Notes: generated by a model not told the origin, from the sequence alone. Positions 53,501-62,385 are shown, counted from the first letter of the stretch. The stretch is DNA of 64,000 nt from Bradyrhizobium oligotrophicum S58 (GCF_000344805.1 NC_020453.1:4435001-4499000), one strand, 5' to 3'. Made by a program: numbers and translations.

Positions 53501-53701
53501 CAGCGGCGCGGTGATCAACGAGGCGATCACGTCGGGGCTCGCCCCCGGCAGTTGCGTCGTCACCTGCACGGTCGGGAAGTCGACCTGCGGCAGCGCCGAG
53601 ACCGGCAGCGCGAGATAGCCGAGCAGGCCGCCGATCAGGAGCGCGACGCCGAGCAGCGACGTTGCGATGGGACGGCGGATGAAGGGTTCGGAGACGCTCA
53701 T
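50573..53701 (-). CDS. RND efflux permease, MdtB/MuxB-like (first permease)
   Basis: A 1042-aa RND permease starting MSVSEPFIRRPIATSLLGVA, with two large periplasmic loops after TM1 and TM7. TM4 has FVVDDAIVMIENIVRHMEEG with the paired Asp residues of the proton path. The C terminus has PLGISIIGGLLLSQLLTLYT followed by a short Pro-rich tail. It differs from the downstream permease throughout but shares the plan, consistent with the heteromeric MdtB/MdtC type. It follows the adaptor gene by 30 bp. Confidence 0.93.
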   Translation of the reverse strand: MSVSEPFIRRPIATSLLGVALLIGGLLGYLALPVSALPQVDFPTVQVTTQLPGASPDVIASLITAPLERQLGQIPSLSAMNSTSSFGVSQISLQFDLGRDIDGATQDVQAAINAAAGVLPKSLPYPPTYAKVNPADAPVMTLALTSDTISLRAMSDLADTIMAQRLSQVAGVGRVSVLGGLKPAVRVQADLARLAAYGISMEDLRSAIAGANVSGPKGSLDGAQQSYLITANDQIAAADAYRPIIIAYRNGSPVTIGDVATIVDGLENDRTGGWYQGVPAVILDIQRQPGANVIDVVRQIREEIPKLQRTIPAGVKLNIVSDRTVTIRASVHDVQFTLVLSVVLVTLVVLLFLRSLRATIIAGVALPLSLITSFGVMYFAGFSLDNLSLMALTIGTGFVVDDAIVMIENIVRHMEEGESAMNASLRGAREIGFTVISLTVSLIAVFIPLLFMSGLVGRMFREFALTLTIAVVTSAVVSLTLTPMMCSRLLKHASEEWVLPGLNAISRFIDRTVALYHRSLLWVLDRQTETLVVTFATLAATLALYVVAPKGFLPLQDTGSITAVTEAGPDVSFAEMTKRQAEVAAAIQADPDVVGVVSVIGAGSVNPTTNVGRLVMTLKPLGERQHGVAEVINRLKQKTSGVPGMTVYFQPVQDVQISTQASRSQYQYTLTGADAGEVSKWAGQLVAEMRRDPLFRDVSSEAQDGGLRAELTIDRQRAGQLGVSLQGVTDTLNDAFAQRQISTIYGQANQYRVVLEALPMYQRDPSILSKLYLPGAGGQVPLSAVASLKRTTAPLAISHQAQFPAVSLSFNLAPGVALSEAVDALHATENRIGMPGSIIGVYSGDAAEFAKSLAGQPWLLLAAVITIYIVLGVLYESYIHPITILSTLPSAGVGAILALMLFGQDLSVIGLIGIILLMGIVKKNAIMMIDFALEAERHESRTPYDAIVQACLLRFRPIMMTTLAALFGALPLAIESGTGSELRFPLGISIIGGLLLSQLLTLYTTPVIYLALDRINRRLEAAVPPAPDLPSPPIAGATEGIQ

Positions 53702-53731
53702 CGCAACCTGCTCGTCACTCTCTAGGTCGCG

Positions 53732-55114
53732 TCATGGCTGCGCTTTCGCGCCGCGACCTGCCTCATTACCTCCCTGGGGCGCCGCGGCGCCGGCATCCGT
53801 CGCGCCTTCGGCCTGCGGTCGGCGACGCCGTTCGCCATCCTTCGGCGCGCCCTCGGGCGGTGCACCTCCCTCCTTCGCCTGATCCTTGCTCTGTTCCTTG
53901 CCTTGGTCCTTTCCTTGCGGATTGCGGCCGCGCTTGCGTGGCGCCAGATCGGCCTGCGGCGTCTGCTCGGCGCGTCCGACCACCACTTTGACGCCGTCGG
54001 CGAGGTTAGCAAAACCGGTCGTCACCACGCGGTCCGAGGGGCTCAAGCCGCTGGCGATCACGGCCTCGCTCTCGTTCTGCTGCACGACCGTCACCGGATG
54101 CGCCGAAGCGATGTCGCCCTCGCCGATCACGTAGCTGAAGGTGCCCGCGGGCCCGCGCTGCACGGCCGAGGTCGGCACCGTGACCGCCTGCGACAAGGTC
54201 TCGACCTTGAGGCGGACATTGACGAACTGGCCGGGCCAGAGCTGGAATTTGGCATTCGGGAATTCCGCCTTCAGCTTCAGCGTGCCGGTCGTCTGGTCGA
54301 CCTGGTTGTCGATCCCCCGCAGCGTGCCGGTGTCGATCACCGTCACGCCGTCATTGCCGAACACGTCGACCGTCAGCGATCCCTTGGCCGCCGCCGCGTT
54401 GACGCGCATGATCTGTTGCTGAGGCAGGCTGAACTGCACGGCGATCGGCTGCAGCTGGGTGACGACGACGACGCCGGTCGCGTCGGAGGCATGAACGATG
54501 TTGCCCTGGTCGACCTGGCGCAGCCCCGCACGACCGGCGAGCGGCGCCACGATCTTGGTGTAGCTCAGCGTCGCCGCCGCGTTGTCGATGGCGGCCTGGT
54601 CGGCCTTGATCAGCGCCTGCTGCTGCGCCACGACAGCGCGCTGCGTGTCGGCCTGCTGCTTGGAGCCGGCATTGCTGGCGGCGAGCTGCTCGTAGCGGGC
54701 GAGGTCGAGCTTCTGGTTGGCAAGCTGCGCCTCGTCCTGCGCCTTCTTGGCGACGGCCTGATCGTACTGCGCCTGATAGATTGCCGGATCGATCTCGGCG
54801 AGCACGTCGCCCTTCTTGACGTCCTGGCCTTCGACGAAATTGACCGCGATCAGCTTGCCGTCAACCTGCGAGCGCACCGTCACCGTGTTGAGTGCGCGCA
54901 CCGAGCCGACGCCGTCGAGATAGACCGGCACGTCCTTGACGGCCGGCGCGGCGGCGAGCACGGGGACGGGAAGATCGGGCCGGGCGAAGCGGTTGTTGGC
55001 CTGCTGCTTCTGCTGCATCGCCGACCAGCCGATATAGCCGAGGCCGCCCAGGATCAGCAGTGTGATCGTGATCGACACCAGCCGCCGTGCCACGCTGGAC
55101 CGCGCCCGCTTCAC
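53732..55114 (-). CDS. Periplasmic adaptor (membrane fusion protein) of RND pump, MdtA-like
   Basis: A 460-aa adaptor. The N-terminal TM anchor is SITITLLILGGLGYIGWSAM. The biotinyl-lipoyl-like halves are VTVRSQVDGKLIAVNFVEGQ and APLAGRAGLRQVDQGNIVHA around a coiled-coil hairpin rich in Ala/Gln/Lys, and a beta-barrel follows. The last 75 residues form a Lys/Glu/Gly/Arg-rich low-complexity tail (GKDQGKEQSKDQAKEGGAPP) that is unusual in length. GTG 55114 has AAGGGAG 8 nt upstream and is preferred to the ATG at 55150 that overlaps the upstream gene. Confidence 0.9.
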   Translation of the reverse strand: MKRARSSVARRLVSITITLLILGGLGYIGWSAMQQKQQANNRFARPDLPVPVLAAAPAVKDVPVYLDGVGSVRALNTVTVRSQVDGKLIAVNFVEGQDVKKGDVLAEIDPAIYQAQYDQAVAKKAQDEAQLANQKLDLARYEQLAASNAGSKQQADTQRAVVAQQQALIKADQAAIDNAAATLSYTKIVAPLAGRAGLRQVDQGNIVHASDATGVVVVTQLQPIAVQFSLPQQQIMRVNAAAAKGSLTVDVFGNDGVTVIDTGTLRGIDNQVDQTTGTLKLKAEFPNAKFQLWPGQFVNVRLKVETLSQAVTVPTSAVQRGPAGTFSYVIGEGDIASAHPVTVVQQNESEAVIASGLSPSDRVVTTGFANLADGVKVVVGRAEQTPQADLAPRKRGRNPQGKDQGKEQSKDQAKEGGAPPEGAPKDGERRRRPQAEGATDAGAAAPQGGNEAGRGAKAQP

Positions 55115-55139
55115 TGCCGCTGCTCCCTTCTCGTCCGGT

Positions 55140-56663
55140 TTAAAGAGCATCGGCCGACTTCTCCATGCGCGGCTCCCAGCCGCCGCCGAGCGCCTGGTAG
55201 AGGCTCACGAACGCCTGCAGGCGCGCGAGCTGCGCCTGCCATAGCGCGTCCTCCGCCTGGAACAGCGTCAATTGCGTGTTCAAGACGGTCACGATGTCGG
55301 CAGTTCCTGCGCGCAGTTGCTGCTCGGAGAGCTGGAAGGCGCGGCGCGAGGCGGCAACGACGTCCCGCTGCAATTGCAACTTGATCGTGGTCTGCTTGAT
55401 CGAGAACAGCGCGTTGTTGACGTCGGTGAACGACTGGATGACCGTCTTGCGATAGGTCTGCAGCAGCTCGTCCTGGCGGGCCTTGGCGTTCTCGAAATTG
55501 CCCAAAATCCTGCCGCCATCGAAGATCGGCTGGGTCAGGCTGCCCGCGAGGCTGAAGAACGCCGCATGCGGCTGAAACAACGACACCAGTGCGGCGCTCT
55601 GGTAGCCGCCATTGCTGGTCAGCTGGATGCTGGGAAAGAACTGCGCCCGCGCGCTGCCGACGTTGGCCGTGGCCGACGCCAGCTGCGCCTCCTGACGGCG
55701 GATGTCGGGCCGTTGCGTGAGAAGCTCGGACGGCAGCCCCGGGGTCACGCGCGGGGTCCTGATCTGGTCGAGCGAGCCGCCGCTGACCCGGATGCCCTCG
55801 GGCGAGCGCGCCACCAGCACGGCCAAGGCATTGACGTTCTGGTCCAGCGTCTGGCGCAGCGGCGGCACTGCCGCCTTCTGATTGGCCAGCACGCTCTCCT
55901 GCTGGGCCACATCGAGATCATTGCCCGTGCCTGCCGCCCGGCGCTCCCGGATCGCATCGAGCACGCGCGTGGCGCTGGCGATGTTGCGCTCGGCGGTGCG
56001 AATCCGATCCTGCGCGGCCAGAACCTGGAAATAGGCGTTGGCGACGGTGGCGAGCGTCGTCAGCTGGGTGACGTCGCGGTCGAAGCGGTCGGCCACCGCA
56101 GTCTCTTCGGCGGCCTGCAGCGCATCGCGGTTCTGGCCGAAGAAGTCGAGCTGATAGCTGGCCGCGAGCGAGGCCTGATAATTGACCACCTCGCGGCCAC
56201 CATTGGTGAGCCCGCTCGAGCTCGAGCCGGAGGTGCGCGAATAGGTCTCCTGCCCCGTGGCCGACAGGCTCGGCAGCAGCGCGGCACCGGCCTGCCGCGC
56301 CAGCGCGTCGGCCTGCCTGAACCTTGCCACCGACGCGGCGATATCGAGGTTCACGGTCTGCGCTTCTTCCATCAACTGGGTGAGCTCGCGCGAGCCGAAG
56401 CCCCGCCACCAGTCCAGGGTCGGCGGTGCCGCCATATCGGCCCCCGATGCCGCCTTGTAGCGCCGGGGCATATCGAGGGCGGGATCTGGGATATCCTGTG
56501 TCAGCAGGCAGCCGGCCGAGCTTGCCGCCAATCCGATCGCTGCCATCCAGCGGGCGAAGCGCCGAAGGATCGCCGGAGCACGACTCTCCTGGCTCCCGGC
56601 GACGATCCGCGTGTCAGCGGACGCGCGGCAAGGCTCGTCGACGGCGATCGGCACGATGGACAC
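55140..56663 (-). CDS. NodT-family outer-membrane lipoprotein of RND pump
   Basis: A 507-aa outer-membrane factor. It carries a lipobox (GLAASSAGC, Cys 52 after a long basic N-region) and two efflux repeats: YQLDFFGQNRDALQAAEETA in the first half, and FSLAGSLTQPIFDGGRILGN and FLSEQQLRAGTADIV-type segments in the second. NodT/OprM-type channels complete tripartite RND pumps. Being first in the operon (OMF, adaptor, permease, permease) is common for such systems in rhizobia. A shorter start is possible given the long leader before the lipobox. Confidence 0.9.
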   Translation of the reverse strand: MSIVPIAVDEPCRASADTRIVAGSQESRAPAILRRFARWMAAIGLAASSAGCLLTQDIPDPALDMPRRYKAASGADMAAPPTLDWWRGFGSRELTQLMEEAQTVNLDIAASVARFRQADALARQAGAALLPSLSATGQETYSRTSGSSSSGLTNGGREVVNYQASLAASYQLDFFGQNRDALQAAEETAVADRFDRDVTQLTTLATVANAYFQVLAAQDRIRTAERNIASATRVLDAIRERRAAGTGNDLDVAQQESVLANQKAAVPPLRQTLDQNVNALAVLVARSPEGIRVSGGSLDQIRTPRVTPGLPSELLTQRPDIRRQEAQLASATANVGSARAQFFPSIQLTSNGGYQSAALVSLFQPHAAFFSLAGSLTQPIFDGGRILGNFENAKARQDELLQTYRKTVIQSFTDVNNALFSIKQTTIKLQLQRDVVAASRRAFQLSEQQLRAGTADIVTVLNTQLTLFQAEDALWQAQLARLQAFVSLYQALGGGWEPRMEKSADAL

Positions 56664-56674
56664 TGGCGTGATGC

Positions 56675-56693
56675 TTCCCTGTATTATTGGGAA
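56675..56693. promoter_or_regulatory. Inverted repeat at the RND operon start
   Basis: TTCCC (56675-56679) and GGGAA (56689-56693) flank a 9-nt AT-rich centre (TGTATTATT), 11-30 bp upstream of the NodT-type start codon. It could be an operator overlapping the promoter or leader. No regulator gene is adjacent. The remaining DNA up to 56960 holds no gene. Confidence 0.35.
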
Positions 56694-56960
56694 TCATTCT
56701 AGCCCCAGCCCACAGCGCCGCACAGCCCCGCAGGCCCCCTGTCCCCCGTCGTCGGCGGTCCCGACAAAGACCTCGGAATTGACGAATCTCCCGTGATTCA
56801 GCGGGTTTTTACGTGGACAAGGCCGCAGGAGTCCGGCTGCAGCCTTACCAAGATTTCATCTGTCGACCGCCATTTTGGGCCGGGTGTGACGCCGGAAGCG
56901 CGCTGTGAAACCCTTCGACCCCGGCTCCGTAACTTGCATGTGAGCTTCAGGGGGGCATCT

Positions 56961-58274
56961 ATGCGAGTTGCAGTGGTCGGAACGGGTATTGCGGGGAATG
57001 CCGCAGCCTGGTCCTTGGCGAAGCGTTATCCGATCACCGTCTACGAGCGCGATCTCCGCCCTGGCGGCCATAGCCACACCGTGACGATCGATTATGAGGG
57101 CGTCCCGGTTTCGGTGGATATCGGCTTCATTGTCTACAACGAGCTGAACTATCCCGAACTGACGGCGCTGTTCGATCACCTCGGGGTCGAGACGGTCGAG
57201 AGCAGCATGAGCTTCGCCGTCACGGCGGATGCCGGCCGCTTCGAGTGGAAGGGCGGCGGCGACAGCTGGTTCGACACCGCGAAAGGGCTTTTCGCCCAGC
57301 CGAGCAACCTGCTGTCGACGTCCTATCTCTGGATGCTCAGGGACATCCTGACCTTCAACGAGCAGAGCACCGCCGACTTCAAGGCCGGCCGTCTCGAGGG
57401 CCTCACGCTCGGCGACTATTTCCGCCGCAACCATTTCGCCCCAAGGCTCCTCACCGATTATCTGGCGCCGATGGGGGCCGCGATCTGGTCGGCGCCTGCG
57501 TCCGAGATGCTGGACTTTCCGGCCGAGAACTTCGTCGCCTTCTTCAGCAACCATCGGTTGCTGCAGTATGATCGCCCGGTCTGGCGCACCGTCAAGGGCG
57601 GCAGCCGCCGCTACGTCGAGAAGCTGACATCCAGCTTTCGCAGCCACGTCAGGCTCGGCAGCGCCGTCACCCGTATCGAACGCACGGCCCATGGCGTCGT
57701 CGTCCAGGACAGCAGCGGCCACCGCGACACCTACGATCACGTCGTGATCGCCGCACATAGCGACCAGGCCTTGTCGATGCTCGCCGACGCGGATGCGCAC
57801 GAGCGCAGCGTCCTCGGCGCAATCAAGTATTCGCCCAACACGATTTATCTGCATCGCGACAGCAGGCTGATGCCGAAGCGCCGCCGCGCCTGGGCCTCAT
57901 GGAATTTCCTGCGCTGGCAGCGCGAGGGCACTCCGATGAACGACGTTGCCGTGACCTATTGGATGAACAATCTGCAGGGCATCGACCACGACAAGCCGCT
58001 GTTCGTGAGCCTCAACCCACCCTTCGCTCCGTCTCCGGAGCTGACCTTCGGCAAATATGTCTGTGAGCATCCGCAATACAACGCTGCCGCCTTTGCGGCG
58101 CAGAAGCGTCTGGCAGCGATTCAGGGGCAGCGCCACACCTGGTTCTGCGGGGCCTGGACCGGCTATGGTTTCCACGAGGACGGGCTGCGCTCGGGCCTCG
58201 CTGTGGCGGAGGCGCTCGGCGCCAGCGTACCGTGGCGCGGGCTTGCCCCCGAACTCGCCGAGGCTGCGGAATAG
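56961..58274 (+). CDS. FAD-dependent oxidoreductase of the amine-oxidase/desaturase-like fold
   Basis: A 437-aa flavoprotein. The N-terminal Rossmann motif reads MRVAVVGTGIAGNAAAWSLA, followed by a second dinucleotide contact (YERDLRPGGHSHTV). The C terminus has the FAD-capping FCGAWTGYGFHEDGLRSGLA. The protein belongs to the NAD/FAD-binding group often linked to cyclopropane-fatty-acid-synthase-like genes. ATG 56961 has an AGGGGGG stretch 6 nt upstream; the frame to 56793 is not supported. It starts a three-gene operon with DUF1365 and a CFA-type methyltransferase, so a fatty-acyl or lipid substrate is inferred. Confidence 0.88.
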   Translation: MRVAVVGTGIAGNAAAWSLAKRYPITVYERDLRPGGHSHTVTIDYEGVPVSVDIGFIVYNELNYPELTALFDHLGVETVESSMSFAVTADAGRFEWKGGGDSWFDTAKGLFAQPSNLLSTSYLWMLRDILTFNEQSTADFKAGRLEGLTLGDYFRRNHFAPRLLTDYLAPMGAAIWSAPASEMLDFPAENFVAFFSNHRLLQYDRPVWRTVKGGSRRYVEKLTSSFRSHVRLGSAVTRIERTAHGVVVQDSSGHRDTYDHVVIAAHSDQALSMLADADAHERSVLGAIKYSPNTIYLHRDSRLMPKRRRAWASWNFLRWQREGTPMNDVAVTYWMNNLQGIDHDKPLFVSLNPPFAPSPELTFGKYVCEHPQYNAAAFAAQKRLAAIQGQRHTWFCGAWTGYGFHEDGLRSGLAVAEALGASVPWRGLAPELAEAAE

Positions 58275-58281
58275 ACGCGAC

Positions 58282-59127
58282 ATGGACATGGACAACTCGG
58301 GACAAAGCGATCGAACGGCGGCCGCCGCTCTCTATGTCGGCGACGTCATGCACGCGCGCATGCGCCCCACCGCGCATCGTTTTCAGTATCGCGTGATGAG
58401 CCTGTTGATCGACCTCGGCCGGCTCGACCAGGCGGATCGGCAATCACCGCTGTTCGGGGTCAACCGCCGCGCGCTCTACAGCTTTCACGAGCGCGACCAT
58501 GGCCGGCGCGACGGATCGTCGCTGCTTGCCTATGCACAGGCCTGCGCGGCGGAGCACGGCGTCGATCTCACCGGCGGATGCGTCCTGCTGCTGTGCTACC
58601 CGCGGCTGCTCGGTTATGCGTTCAATCCCCTGTCGGTGTACTTCTGCCACCGTAGCGACGGAACCCTGGCGCTGATGATCTACGAGGTCCGCAACACCTT
58701 CGGCGAGATCAAGCCCTACGTGCTGCCGGTCAAGCCGGGTGAGCTGTCAGCGGCCGGGTTACGCCAGGAGCAGGACAAGACCTTCTATGTCTCGCCATTC
58801 ATCGACATGGCGATGCGCTACCATTTCCGGGTCATGCCGCCCGGCGACAATGTGAAGTTGCGGATTCTCGAAACCGGCGGCGACGGCCCCCTGCTCGCCG
58901 CAACCTTCTTCGGCCGCCGGCGCAGGCTGACCTCGCGCTCCCTGCTGGCGGCTTTCGCCTCGCTTCCGCTCGTCTCGTTCAAGATCTTCGGCGCCATTCA
59001 TTGGGAGGCGCTGCGGCTCTGGATGAAGGGCATTCGCCTCGTCCCGCGCGGCGAAATCACCGCAAGTCGCGGATCAGATACCGGCTTGGCGGGAAACGAC
59101 GGCCACGCTTATATATCTCGACGCTGA
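58282..59127 (+). CDS. DUF1365 protein
   Basis: A 281-aa protein starting MDMDNSGQSD; a second ATG two codons later is equally possible. DUF1365 features are LYVGDVMHARMRPTAHRFQY, ending of the first block MSLLIDL, then LLCYPRLLGYAFNPLSVYFC and KTFYVSPFIDMAMRYHFRV. The biochemical role of DUF1365 is not established, but it is repeatedly found between an FAD oxidoreductase and a CFA-like methyltransferase in proteobacteria. It lies 7 bp after the oxidoreductase stop. Confidence 0.88.
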   Translation: MDMDNSGQSDRTAAAALYVGDVMHARMRPTAHRFQYRVMSLLIDLGRLDQADRQSPLFGVNRRALYSFHERDHGRRDGSSLLAYAQACAAEHGVDLTGGCVLLLCYPRLLGYAFNPLSVYFCHRSDGTLALMIYEVRNTFGEIKPYVLPVKPGELSAAGLRQEQDKTFYVSPFIDMAMRYHFRVMPPGDNVKLRILETGGDGPLLAATFFGRRRRLTSRSLLAAFASLPLVSFKIFGAIHWEALRLWMKGIRLVPRGEITASRGSDTGLAGNDGHAYISRR

Positions 59128-59226
59128 CCGGAAACGGCCGGCGCGCTCTGCTTCCGTCATCCCCGCCCGATCAGGTGCCACACGGCATCCCGCGGGAGAG
59201 AGGTGGGCGCTGAGCCGTTTGCGTGA

Positions 59227-60471
59227 ATGGACCTGCCAATGCCGGACGTCATCCCAGTCACTCCTGACACCATCGACAAGGTGCTTGCCGATCTTCCCCG
59301 CCTGCCCCGCCTCGCTTTGGGCTTCGGCTCGCGCTTGCGGAAAGGCACGCTCGACGTGACCCTGCCGGACGGACGGGTGGTCCGGCTCGGCGGCGTCGAG
59401 CCCGGGCCGGCCGCCGCAATGATCCTGGCCAATTACGGCTTCGCATCGCGCCTGCTCAACGGCGGCGACATCGGCATCGCCGAGGCCTATCTGAACGGCG
59501 ACTGGGATACGCCGGACCTGACGCAGTTTCTCTATCTGTTCTGTGTCAATCAGCATCTCCTACAGTCGATGCTGGAGGACAAGCCGCTGATCCGGTTTGC
59601 GCAGCTGGTGCGGCACTGGTTCAACCGCAACACCAGGCGGCAGGCACGGCGCAACATCTACGCCCATTACGACATCGGCAACGCGTTCTATTCGGCCTGG
59701 CTCGATCCCAGCATGACCTACTCGTCGGCGCTGTTCGAGGAGAACACCACGGACCTGACGGCCGCGCAGACCAACAAATACAAGCGGCTCGCCGAGGCGA
59801 TCGATCTCAAATCCGGCCAGACCCTGCTCGAGATCGGCTGCGGCTGGGGCGGCTTCGCCGAATATGCCGCCAAGACCTTCGGCGCCAAGGTCGTCGGCCT
59901 GACGATCAGCGAGCAGCAGCGTGACTTCGCGCAACGCCGCATCCAGGAGGCCGGGCTCACCGAGAAGGTCGAGATCCGCCTGCAGGACTATCGCGACGAG
60001 CGCGACCGCTACGACCGCATCGCCTCGATCGAGATGATCGAGGCGGTCGGCGAACAGTTCTGGCCGAGATATTTCTCGCAGTTGCGAGACCGCCTGCTGC
60101 CTGGCGGCCTGGCTGGCGTCCAGGCGATCACCATCCAGGACAGCCTGTTCCAGCACTATCGCCGTGAGGTCGACTTCATTCAGCGCTACGTCTTCCCCGG
60201 CGGCATGCTGCCGACGCCGCAGATCTTGAAGTCGCTCGGCGAGCGGTTTGGCATACCCGTCATCCGCGAGCGCATCTTCGGGGAAGATTATGCCAAGACG
60301 CTCGCGATCTGGCGAAGCAATTTCCGGGAGGCGTGGCCGGACCTCACACCGTCCGGATTCGACGAGCGCTTCCGGCGGCTGTGGGAATATTATCTGTCCT
60401 ATTGCGAGGCAGGTTTCCTCTCAGGGAACATCGACGTCAGGCAGGTCGTTTTCGCCAAGTCAGGATCGTGA
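59227..60471 (+). CDS. Cyclopropane-fatty-acid-synthase-like SAM methyltransferase
   Basis: A 414-aa CFAS-family enzyme. The N-terminal 130 residues form the lipid-binding region (GDIGIAEAYLNGDWDTPDLT). The SAM-binding core has LLEIGCGWGGFAEYAAKTFG, preceded by AHYDIGNAFYSAWLDPSMTY, and the active-site region has SIEMIEAVGEQFWPRYF. CFA synthases methylenate unsaturated acyl chains of membrane phospholipids using SAM; relatives make 10-methyl or methyl-branched acyl chains. Together with the upstream oxidoreductase and DUF1365 protein it probably makes a modified membrane fatty acid. A 99-bp gap separates it from the DUF1365 gene. Confidence 0.92.
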   Translation: MDLPMPDVIPVTPDTIDKVLADLPRLPRLALGFGSRLRKGTLDVTLPDGRVVRLGGVEPGPAAAMILANYGFASRLLNGGDIGIAEAYLNGDWDTPDLTQFLYLFCVNQHLLQSMLEDKPLIRFAQLVRHWFNRNTRRQARRNIYAHYDIGNAFYSAWLDPSMTYSSALFEENTTDLTAAQTNKYKRLAEAIDLKSGQTLLEIGCGWGGFAEYAAKTFGAKVVGLTISEQQRDFAQRRIQEAGLTEKVEIRLQDYRDERDRYDRIASIEMIEAVGEQFWPRYFSQLRDRLLPGGLAGVQAITIQDSLFQHYRREVDFIQRYVFPGGMLPTPQILKSLGERFGIPVIRERIFGEDYAKTLAIWRSNFREAWPDLTPSGFDERFRRLWEYYLSYCEAGFLSGNIDVRQVVFAKSGS

Positions 60472-60550
60472 CGCCGCGGCTTACACTCCTCTGGATATCG
60501 GGCTAGGGTCCTCTTAAGTCTGGCTGAGGAAACACTACGGTATCTGCACA

Positions 60551-61585
60551 ATGACCATTCATAACGACGTCGTCGCGGCGATCGGCAATACGCCCCTGAT
60601 CAAACTGAAGCGCGCCTCGGAAGCGACCGGCTGCACCATTCTCGGCAAGGCCGAGTTCATGAACCCGGGACAGTCGGTCAAGGATCGCGCCGGCAAGTGG
60701 ATGATCCTGGAGGCCGAGAAGCGTGGCGATCTCAAGCCGGGCGGTCTCGTGGTGGAAGCCACCGCCGGCAACACCGGCATCGGTCTCGCGGTCGTCGCCA
60801 GCGCGCGCGGCTATCGCACGCTGATCGTGATTCCGGACAGTCAGAGTCAGGAGAAGAAGGACACGCTGCGGCTCTGCGGCGCCGAGCTCGTCGAAGTCCC
60901 CGTGCTGCCCTTCAGCAATCCGAACAACTATCAGCATGTCGGCCGCCGCCTCGCTGATGAGCTGCGCAAGACCGAGCCGAATGGCGTGCTGTTCGCCGAC
61001 CAGTGGAACAACCTCGACAACGCCAAGGCTCACTACGAATCGACGGGGCCGGAGATCTGGCAGCAGACCGACGGCAAGGTCGACGGCTTCATCTGCGCGC
61101 TCGGCACCGGCGGCACGATCGCCGGGACGAGCCGCTATCTGAAGGAGAAGAACAAGAACATCGTCACGGCCTGCGCCGATCCGCACGGCTTTGCGATGTA
61201 CGAATGGTTCAAGAACGGCGTCGTCAAATCCACGCCCGGCGATTCCATCACTGAGGGCATTGGCATCGGGCGCGTGACCCCGGTCATCGAGACAGCGAAG
61301 GTCGACACCGCGTTCCTGGTCTCCGACGAGGACGCCGTCAACACCATCTATGACCTGTTGCAGCACGAAGGCCTGTGCCTGGGCGGATCGACCGGCGTCA
61401 ACGTTGCCGGCGCAGTGCAGCTGGCAAAGCAGCTCGGCCCGGGCCATACGATCGTGACCATCCTGTGCGACTCCGGCAATCGCTATCAGTCGAAGCTGTA
61501 CAACCCCGAATTCATGCGTTCGAAGAATCTGCCGGTGCCGACCTGGCTGGAGCGGCGCAGCGGCATCAAGCCGCCGTTCGTGTGA
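60551..61585 (+). CDS. cysK: Cysteine synthase A
   Basis: A 344-aa PLP enzyme of the O-acetylserine sulfhydrylase family. The PLP lysine is K44 in NPGQSVKDRAG. The substrate loop is EATAGNTGIGLAVV, and the phosphate-binding segment is ALGTGGTIAGTSRYLK. It makes cysteine from O-acetylserine and sulfide. At 344 residues, with a C-terminal extension ending KPPFV, it belongs to the longer CysK branch. It is monocistronic and convergent with the aapP gene. Confidence 0.93.
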   Translation: MTIHNDVVAAIGNTPLIKLKRASEATGCTILGKAEFMNPGQSVKDRAGKWMILEAEKRGDLKPGGLVVEATAGNTGIGLAVVASARGYRTLIVIPDSQSQEKKDTLRLCGAELVEVPVLPFSNPNNYQHVGRRLADELRKTEPNGVLFADQWNNLDNAKAHYESTGPEIWQQTDGKVDGFICALGTGGTIAGTSRYLKEKNKNIVTACADPHGFAMYEWFKNGVVKSTPGDSITEGIGIGRVTPVIETAKVDTAFLVSDEDAVNTIYDLLQHEGLCLGGSTGVNVAGAVQLAKQLGPGHTIVTILCDSGNRYQSKLYNPEFMRSKNLPVPTWLERRSGIKPPFV

Positions 61586-61594
61586 GGGCAAATA

Positions 61595-61620
61595 GCGAAT
61601 AAGGCTTCGTCCCTATTCGC
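61595..61620. terminator. Hairpin between convergent cysK and aapP
   Basis: GCGAATA (61595-61601) pairs with TATTCGC (61614-61620) across a 12-nt loop, 10 bp after the cysK stop, and related copies of TATTCGC follow at about 61628-61634. It could serve both convergent transcripts; T runs are absent. Confidence 0.4.
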
Positions 61621-61641
61621 AACTCGCTATTCGCTCGTTCG

Positions 61642-62385
61642 TCAGTGCCGCAAGATTTGGCTCAAGAACAGCTTGCTGCGTGCATGCTGCGGGTTGGCGA
61701 AGAATTCCTGCGGCGTGTTGGATTCGATGATCTGACCGGCGTCCATGAACACGACGCGGTTGGCGACCTCGCGCGCGAAGCCCATTTCGTGGGTGACGAC
61801 GAGCATCGTCATGCCCTCCTTGGCGAGGTCGACCATGGTATCGAGCACCTCTTTCACCATCTCGGGATCGAGCGCCGAGGTCGGCTCGTCGAACAGCATG
61901 ACCTTGGGGTTCATCGTCAATGCGCGGGCGATGGCGACGCGCTGCTGCTGACCGCCGGACATCTGCCCCGGGTATTTCTGCGCCTGATGCGGGATCTTGA
62001 CCCGCTCCAGGAACTTCATCGCGGTCGCCTCGGCCTCCTTCTGCGGCATGTTGCGCACCCAGATCGGCGCCAGCGTGCAATTCTCCAGCACGGTGAGGTG
62101 CGGAAACAGGTTGAAGCTCTGGAACACCATGCCGACCTCGCGGCGGACCTCGTCGACCCGCTTAAGGTTCGGGCCAAGATCGATGCCGTCGACATTGATC
62201 TCGCCCTCCTGGAATTCCTCCAGCGCGTTGATGCAGCGGATCAGGGTCGACTTGCCCGAGCCCGAGGGACCGCAGATCACGATGCGCTCACCCTTGGCGA
62301 CCGACAAGTTGATGTCACGCAACACATGGAATTCGCCGTACCATTTGTTCAGGGCGGCAATGCTGACGATCGAATTTGCAGTCAT
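61642..62385 (-). CDS. aapP: General amino-acid ABC transporter ATPase
   Basis: A 247-aa ABC ATPase of the polar amino-acid (GlnQ/AapP) type. It has Walker [10 protein letters not shown], the Q-loop [10 protein letters not shown], signature MSGGQQQR, Walker [14 protein letters not shown] and H-loop VVTHEMG. It powers the permeases encoded upstream and probably a periplasmic binding protein outside the window. It starts 22 bp after the aapM stop, so it is the last gene of the operon. It converges with cysK. Confidence 0.95.
   Translation of the reverse strand: MTANSIVSIAALNKWYGEFHVLRDINLSVAKGERIVICGPSGSGKSTLIRCINALEEFQEGEINVDGIDLGPNLKRVDEVRREVGMVFQSFNLFPHLTVLENCTLAPIWVRNMPQKEAEATAMKFLERVKIPHQAQKYPGQMSGGQQQRVAIARALTMNPKVMLFDEPTSALDPEMVKEVLDTMVDLAKEGMTMLVVTHEMGFAREVANRVVFMDAGQIIESNTPQEFFANPQHARSKLFLSQILRH

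Noticed and set aside
48162..53725. Long plus-strand ORFs (838 and 945 aa) opposite the RND permeases
   Set aside because: Typical Arg/His/Asp-rich shadows; the minus strand encodes intact permeases.
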